NCBI GenBank assembly: GCA_030037185.1
Contig: JASHRR010001493.1
Location: forward strand, 1 to 8,214
DNA from: Xanthobacteraceae bacterium
GTDB taxonomy: Bacteria > Pseudomonadota > Alphaproteobacteria > Rhizobiales > Xanthobacteraceae
Length of the DNA stretch: 8,214 nucleotides
Direction: 5' to 3'
The translations under genes and the position numbers were made by a program. Shown in pieces: positions 5,624 to 8,214 of this stretch. The notes below the pieces were generated by a model. The model made no database searches. It was given only the letters and a program-made list of their open reading frames with translations, and was not told the origin of the DNA. The number at the start of each line of letters is the position of its first letter. The stretch's first letter is position 1.

Positions 5624-7021
5624 TCAGTTGGAAGCGCGGAAATCTGGCTCAGGCTCCAGCGCCTTCACTACGGGGCAAGTCAAGCGCCATATTAGACCCG
5701 AGGGAGGATAATGGAGATCGACCGCACCATCCACGCTACGCGCTACCATCGCTTCCATGACTGTGGTGCCGAACCCACGCTGCTGCGGCGCGGACACCGG
5801 CGGTCCGTCGCGTTCGGTCCAGTTCATCGTGAACGTATCGCCGTCAGCCCCCCAGCCGATATCCAGGCGGCCCGCATCCGTCGAGAGCGCCCCGTATTTC
5901 CCGGCATTGGTCGCGAGCTCGTGCATTGCGAGCCCAATGGCTTGCGCGGAAGCTGCATTCAAACGCAACTTTGGGCCGCGCACGAGGATACGAGAGCCAA
6001 TAAGATCGGCGAAGGGGGCGAGCTGGGCGCGAACCAGGTCGTCGGTTTCGACTCCATGCCATGCATTCCGTATGAGGAGGTCCTGATTGGCTGAAAGGGC
6101 CTGGACGCGCTCAGAAAACCGATCGATGAAATCTTCAGGATTTCTGGTGGCGGTCTGGTGGGCAATCGCGTCTACGACGCTGAGCATATTCTTGGCGCGA
6201 TGATTAATCTCGCGCATGAGGAGGCGCTCCCGTTCCTCGCGCTCCTTGCGTTCGGTAATGTCTGCGAGGGTGCCAACGAAGCCCGTGACCCTGGCCCCCT
6301 CGAAATAAGCAAGTCCATGATTCTCCACCCAGCGGACGCTGCCGTCTCGTCGCCGAATCCGGTACTCATGCGCGAACGGCTTCGGATCGGCCGGATCGAG
6401 CGTCGCGGCGATCGCCGCCTGAAACCCACCAACGTCGTCGGGGTGCACCCGCCTGAGCAGGTCTTCGAGCGCCACCTCCTCGTCCTTCGCAATATCGAAA
6501 TCGTGAATCTGGTTGGCGCGTGCGTCTCCCCAGCCCATGCGGCGGAGCGGATCGTACTGCCACCACCCGAGGTGGGCTCCGTTGAGGGCGAGCTGAAGAC
6601 GATCTTTGCTGCCCTTCAAGTGCTGCGTCGCCTGCTTGTGCTCGATTGCAACGCGCATCCGGGTAATGAGAATCACAAAGAAAAATCCCAGCAGGGTAAA
6701 CAGCAGAAGAGCCACCAATTCACCAGGCCGATCAGTGTAGAATGACAAGCGGGGCGGTAGCACGAAGAACCAGGCCGCAGCGGTGCTGAGCACGACGCAA
6801 AAAAGGCCCGCACCGGACCCCGCAATCAGCGTTGTGATGAGAATGGCGGGAGCGAACGTGATGTACTGAACGCCCTCAACATATGGATCGATAACGAGCC
6901 GCAGCACCGTGGCAACTCCGGCGGACACAAAAGCAAGAGCATACGCTACGAAGGTGCCCGGCCGCAGCGTAGGGACATCGATGTAAAGCGACAGTAGCCT
7001 TTCCGTGATGCTCTTGAGCAT
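5624..7021 (-). CDS. HWE-family sensor histidine kinase with DUF4118-like membrane domain and PAS domain
   Basis: Intact 465-residue membrane sensor kinase. Residues about 23-122 hold four hydrophobic helices (about 23-44, 54-70, 71-89, 101-120), the DUF4118-type arrangement with little periplasmic sequence. A PAS domain follows at about 137-257 (LALNGAHLGWWQYD, HPDD at 193-196, EYRIRRRDGSVRWVENHG, TLADITERK), which may bind a ligand or cofactor. The kinase core has the phospho-acceptor H274 in MREINHRAKNML. The ATP-binding half has HELATNAGKYGAL, with H367 replacing the usual N-box start and N372, then WTERDGP (the W-x-E of HWE kinases at 401-403) and the G-box RGFGTTVMEA at about 415-424. 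Such kinases usually pass phosphate to a separate response regulator; none lies in this window. The start is supported by TAAGGAG seven bases upstream. The small gene at 7041-7334 ends 19 bases before it, so the two are probably co-transcribed. The signal sensed is unknown. Confidence 0.93.
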   Translation of the reverse strand: MLKSITERLLSLYIDVPTLRPGTFVAYALAFVSAGVATVLRLVIDPYVEGVQYITFAPAILITTLIAGSGAGLFCVVLSTAAAWFFVLPPRLSFYTDRPGELVALLLFTLLGFFFVILITRMRVAIEHKQATQHLKGSKDRLQLALNGAHLGWWQYDPLRRMGWGDARANQIHDFDIAKDEEVALEDLLRRVHPDDVGGFQAAIAATLDPADPKPFAHEYRIRRRDGSVRWVENHGLAYFEGARVTGFVGTLADITERKEREERERLLMREINHRAKNMLSVVDAIAHQTATRNPEDFIDRFSERVQALSANQDLLIRNAWHGVETDDLVRAQLAPFADLIGSRILVRGPKLRLNAASAQAIGLAMHELATNAGKYGALSTDAGRLDIGWGADGDTFTMNWTERDGPPVSAPQQRGFGTTVMEAMVARSVDGAVDLHYPPSGLIWRLTCPVVKALEPEPDFRASN

Positions 7022-7045
7022 CGTGATGCCTCCTTACGCATCACG
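7022..7045 (-). promoter_or_regulatory. Ribosome binding site in the loop of a perfect inverted repeat
   Basis: On the minus strand CGTGATGC (7038-7045) and GCATCACG (7022-7029) are perfectly complementary. The eight bases between them (7030-7037) are GTAAGGAG, the core of the kinase Shine-Dalgarno. The hairpin abuts the kinase ATG directly and its outer arm overlaps the stop codon of the upstream gene (7041-7043). Translation of the upstream gene to its stop would open the stem, so this could couple the two genes or respond to temperature or a bound factor. The pairing is seen; the role is inference. Confidence 0.6.
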
Positions 7046-7334
7046 GGTGCTTGATATCTTGGTGTAGACCGAAAAGCCCTTGCCGTTCGCGTACACGAGC
7101 GTCGTCCAACGCCTTTTGCGTGTAGTGAAGCCACGCGGCCTTAAGGTCACCACGCGGGCCCGTTCGATCCTCCGCCATTTCCTTGAATGCGTCGCGCAAC
7201 GCTTCGAGGACAGGCGGGGATATCTGGGTGAGCAACTCCATCGCTTCGTGGATGTTGTCCATGATCCTGATGGCCCTACGAAGCTCAGGCGTATCGATAG
7301 CGGTGCGGACCTGCTGTTTGATCCTGTGCGGCAT
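7041..7334 (-). CDS. Small helical protein upstream of the histidine kinase, unknown function
   Basis: I do not recognise this family. The 97-residue frame begins MPHRIKQQVRTAIDTPELRR, continues with helical, charged sequence (IMDNIHEAMELLTQISPPVL, then EALRDAFKEMAEDR) and ends LFGLHQDIKHP with TGA 7041-7043. There is no signal peptide, membrane segment or cysteine, so it is likely cytosolic. It ends 19 bases before the kinase and probably shares its transcript. The ATG at 7332-7334 has no good Shine-Dalgarno. In-frame codons just upstream read TRANARWAD, and the neighbouring frame supplies a natural-looking preceding segment (see 7335-7453). It may therefore be the C-terminal part of a gene of about 137 codons broken by one frameshift near 7355-7372. 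Confidence 0.55.
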   Translation of the reverse strand: MPHRIKQQVRTAIDTPELRRAIRIMDNIHEAMELLTQISPPVLEALRDAFKEMAEDRTGPRGDLKAAWLHYTQKALDDARVRERQGLFGLHQDIKHP

Positions 7335-7453
7335 GTCCGCCCAACGCGCGTTCGCGCGTGTGGTTCCAACAGAAAAATCCCTGACATCAGCACAGCAAGT
7401 CGGTACTCGTCAAATGGTCGTTTAGCCGCCGCCTCGGCAGTAATGTCAGCCAT
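7335..7453 (-). pseudogene. Probable 5' part of the small gene in a shifted frame
   Basis: From the ATG at 7451-7453 the minus strand encodes MADITAEAAAKRPFDEYRLA, then VLMSGIFLLEP, sequence of protein-like composition. After LLEP a one-base shift joins it to TRANARWADMPHRIKQQ of the frame at 7041-7334. Left in its own frame it continues as Arg/Ser-rich noise. The frame is also open further upstream (LRDTAAQLNQALRNVDHTLA) to a TTG at about 7540, so the original start could be earlier. The joining is inferred from composition only; I know no full-length relative to confirm it. Confidence 0.35.
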
Positions 7454-7558
7454 ACCCGCCAGGGTGTGGTCAACGTTCCGCAGGGCCTGATTTAACTGCG
7501 CCGCAGTGTCTCGAAGACGGGGTAAAGAACTGGCCCCCAACTAAAGGATTGTCCTGAC

Positions 7559-7984
7559 ATGCGTCTGACGCTTTTACTTAGCGCCCTGCTGTTTTTACTT
7601 AGCGTCCTGTTAGTCTTGTCGGCCGCCGCGCGCGCACAGATCGAGCCCGTCGGCACTCCCGGGCCTCTTGGGACCGTACATTGCGCTGTGCCAGACAGCG
7701 AGTGCCGGCAGCTCAACAGGGACATCACGTGCTTCTACTACGGACTGCGTCAGGGCACGACTGGCTGGGCTAGGTGCCAGGCGGCGCTTGCAGAACCGGG
7801 ACAGAGCGAGCTGCGCATGCTGGCGCGGATGCAGGCACAGGTGGAGATGCAGGACTTCGGCAATCAGCTGCGGCAGGCCGGTGGCTGGCTGCAGAGCATC
7901 AACTCCGGTATCCCCGCCGTGTCGTCCATCCCGCAGCCCCTGAACTGCAGCACCTTCCGCAGCTCAAACTACACGTGCCGATAA
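7559..7984 (+). CDS. Exported six-cysteine protein, unknown function
   Basis: I do not recognise a named family. The 141-residue product starts MRLTLLLSALLFLLSVLLVL and SAAARAQ, a Sec signal peptide with an A-R-A cleavage site after residue 26. The mature protein of about 115 residues has six cysteines (42, 49, 58, 73, 130, 140), consistent with three disulfides in the periplasm or outside. It has a Gln-rich helical middle (RMQAQVEMQDFGNQLRQAGG, about 91-109) and ends NCSTFRSSNYTCR. AAAGGA about ten bases before the ATG is a weak Shine-Dalgarno. It is divergent from the small gene and histidine kinase, so the roughly 100 bases between them may hold both promoters. It has its own terminator at 8029-8061, so it looks monocistronic. 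The gene is intact. Confidence 0.75.
   Translation: MRLTLLLSALLFLLSVLLVLSAAARAQIEPVGTPGPLGTVHCAVPDSECRQLNRDITCFYYGLRQGTTGWARCQAALAEPGQSELRMLARMQAQVEMQDFGNQLRQAGGWLQSINSGIPAVSSIPQPLNCSTFRSSNYTCR
7572..7611 (+). repeat. Tandem duplication inside a signal-peptide coding region
   Basis: TTTTACTTAGCGCCCTGCT (7572-7590) is repeated 21 bases later at 7593-7611 with two changes in 19. It codes for LLLSALL followed by FLLSVLL, so the hydrophobic core of the signal peptide was lengthened by seven residues without shifting the frame. Confidence 0.7.
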
Positions 7985-8028
7985 CTTGCTTCTGATCCCC
8001 TCCCCCATCCTGGAGTCAGAAGCCAACT

Positions 8029-8061
8029 GCCCCTCCCTTTTCCTGGGAGGGGCTTTTTTTT
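8029..8061 (+). terminator. Rho-independent terminator of the exported six-cysteine gene
   Basis: GCCCCTCCC (8029-8037) pairs perfectly with GGGAGGGGC (8045-8053) over a 7-base loop (TTTTCCT) and is followed by eight T (8054-8061). It lies 45 bases after the TAA of the exported protein and ends its transcript. Confidence 0.93.
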
Positions 8062-8214
8062 CTCACGCCGCCGCAGGCCTTGTCGGCTCTAGAACCGGGG
8101 CAGATCGACCCCGACGCCTTCGGGCCTGGACGGCCCGGGACGTCAAGCTCGCCGCATCTCCATCGAGCGGTTGGCCGCCTCTTATGAGGGCAGTTACAAA
8201 GGCTGCGGGCTGGG

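Noticed and set aside
6158..6745. Plus-strand open frame of about 195 codons inside the histidine kinase gene
   Set aside because: It is entirely antisense to the PAS and kinase domains, with no Shine-Dalgarno and no recognisable motif.
7034..7540. Minus-strand 168-codon frame covering the small gene before the kinase
   Set aside because: Its first third is protein-like, but after LLEPHAR it becomes Arg/Ser-rich. The balanced sequence continues in the neighbouring frame, so the long frame as a whole is not a real product.
7492..7728. Minus-strand open frame opposite the exported six-cysteine gene
   Set aside because: It is antisense to a gene with a clear signal peptide and terminator, has Ser/Arg-rich composition, and shows no start signal.

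Overview
This is a high-GC window (roughly 60% G+C by eye) that looks like accessory DNA from an alphaproteobacterium of the Bradyrhizobium/Rhizobiales type. That assignment is an inference. It rests on an HWE-family sensor histidine kinase with a four-helix N-terminus, a resolvase with a 'YPGRKPSYDR' C-terminal segment, and several small exported proteins of rhizobial style. No rRNA, tRNA or CRISPR array was seen.

Layout. At 113-220 (+) lies a small resolvase remnant. It is followed by an intact class I SAM-dependent methyltransferase (376-1116, +). From about 1267 to 3492 there is a graveyard of broken genes. On the minus strand are a small exported protein and a chloramphenicol-phosphotransferase-like kinase, which overlap and share a clean intrinsic terminator at 1267-1295. 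On the plus strand are a GNAT acetyltransferase and a P-loop (AAA/zeta-like) kinase. Each is recognisable over nearly its full length but carries frameshifts, and the GNAT also has an in-frame stop. The stretch 3493-3852 holds no gene I can support. From 3853 to 4656 (-) sit two tandem paralogues of a small exported protein family I do not recognise; the first is intact and the second is broken in a run of seven C. The segment 4657-4993 carries the upstream region of that pair and a GC-rich structured stretch. A second, longer but also degraded resolvase (4994-5612, -) follows.

From 5624 to 7334 (-) comes a two-gene unit: a small helical protein of unknown function, then the full-length HWE histidine kinase. 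The kinase's Shine-Dalgarno sequence lies in the loop of a perfect 8-bp inverted repeat directly before its ATG. Divergent from it, a 141-residue exported six-cysteine protein (7559-7984, +) ends in a textbook rho-independent terminator (8029-8061).

How it fits together. The apparently working parts are the methyltransferase, one exported protein of the tandem pair, the small protein plus histidine kinase, and the exported six-cysteine protein. The rest is decayed cargo of enzyme classes that act on small molecules (phosphotransferase, acetyltransferase, kinase), bounded by two inverted resolvase remnants. This is most simply read as an old mobile island in decay. The least explained pieces are the tandem exported pair with its 'CDSLDPKV..DIY' core and the SD-in-hairpin leader of the kinase.
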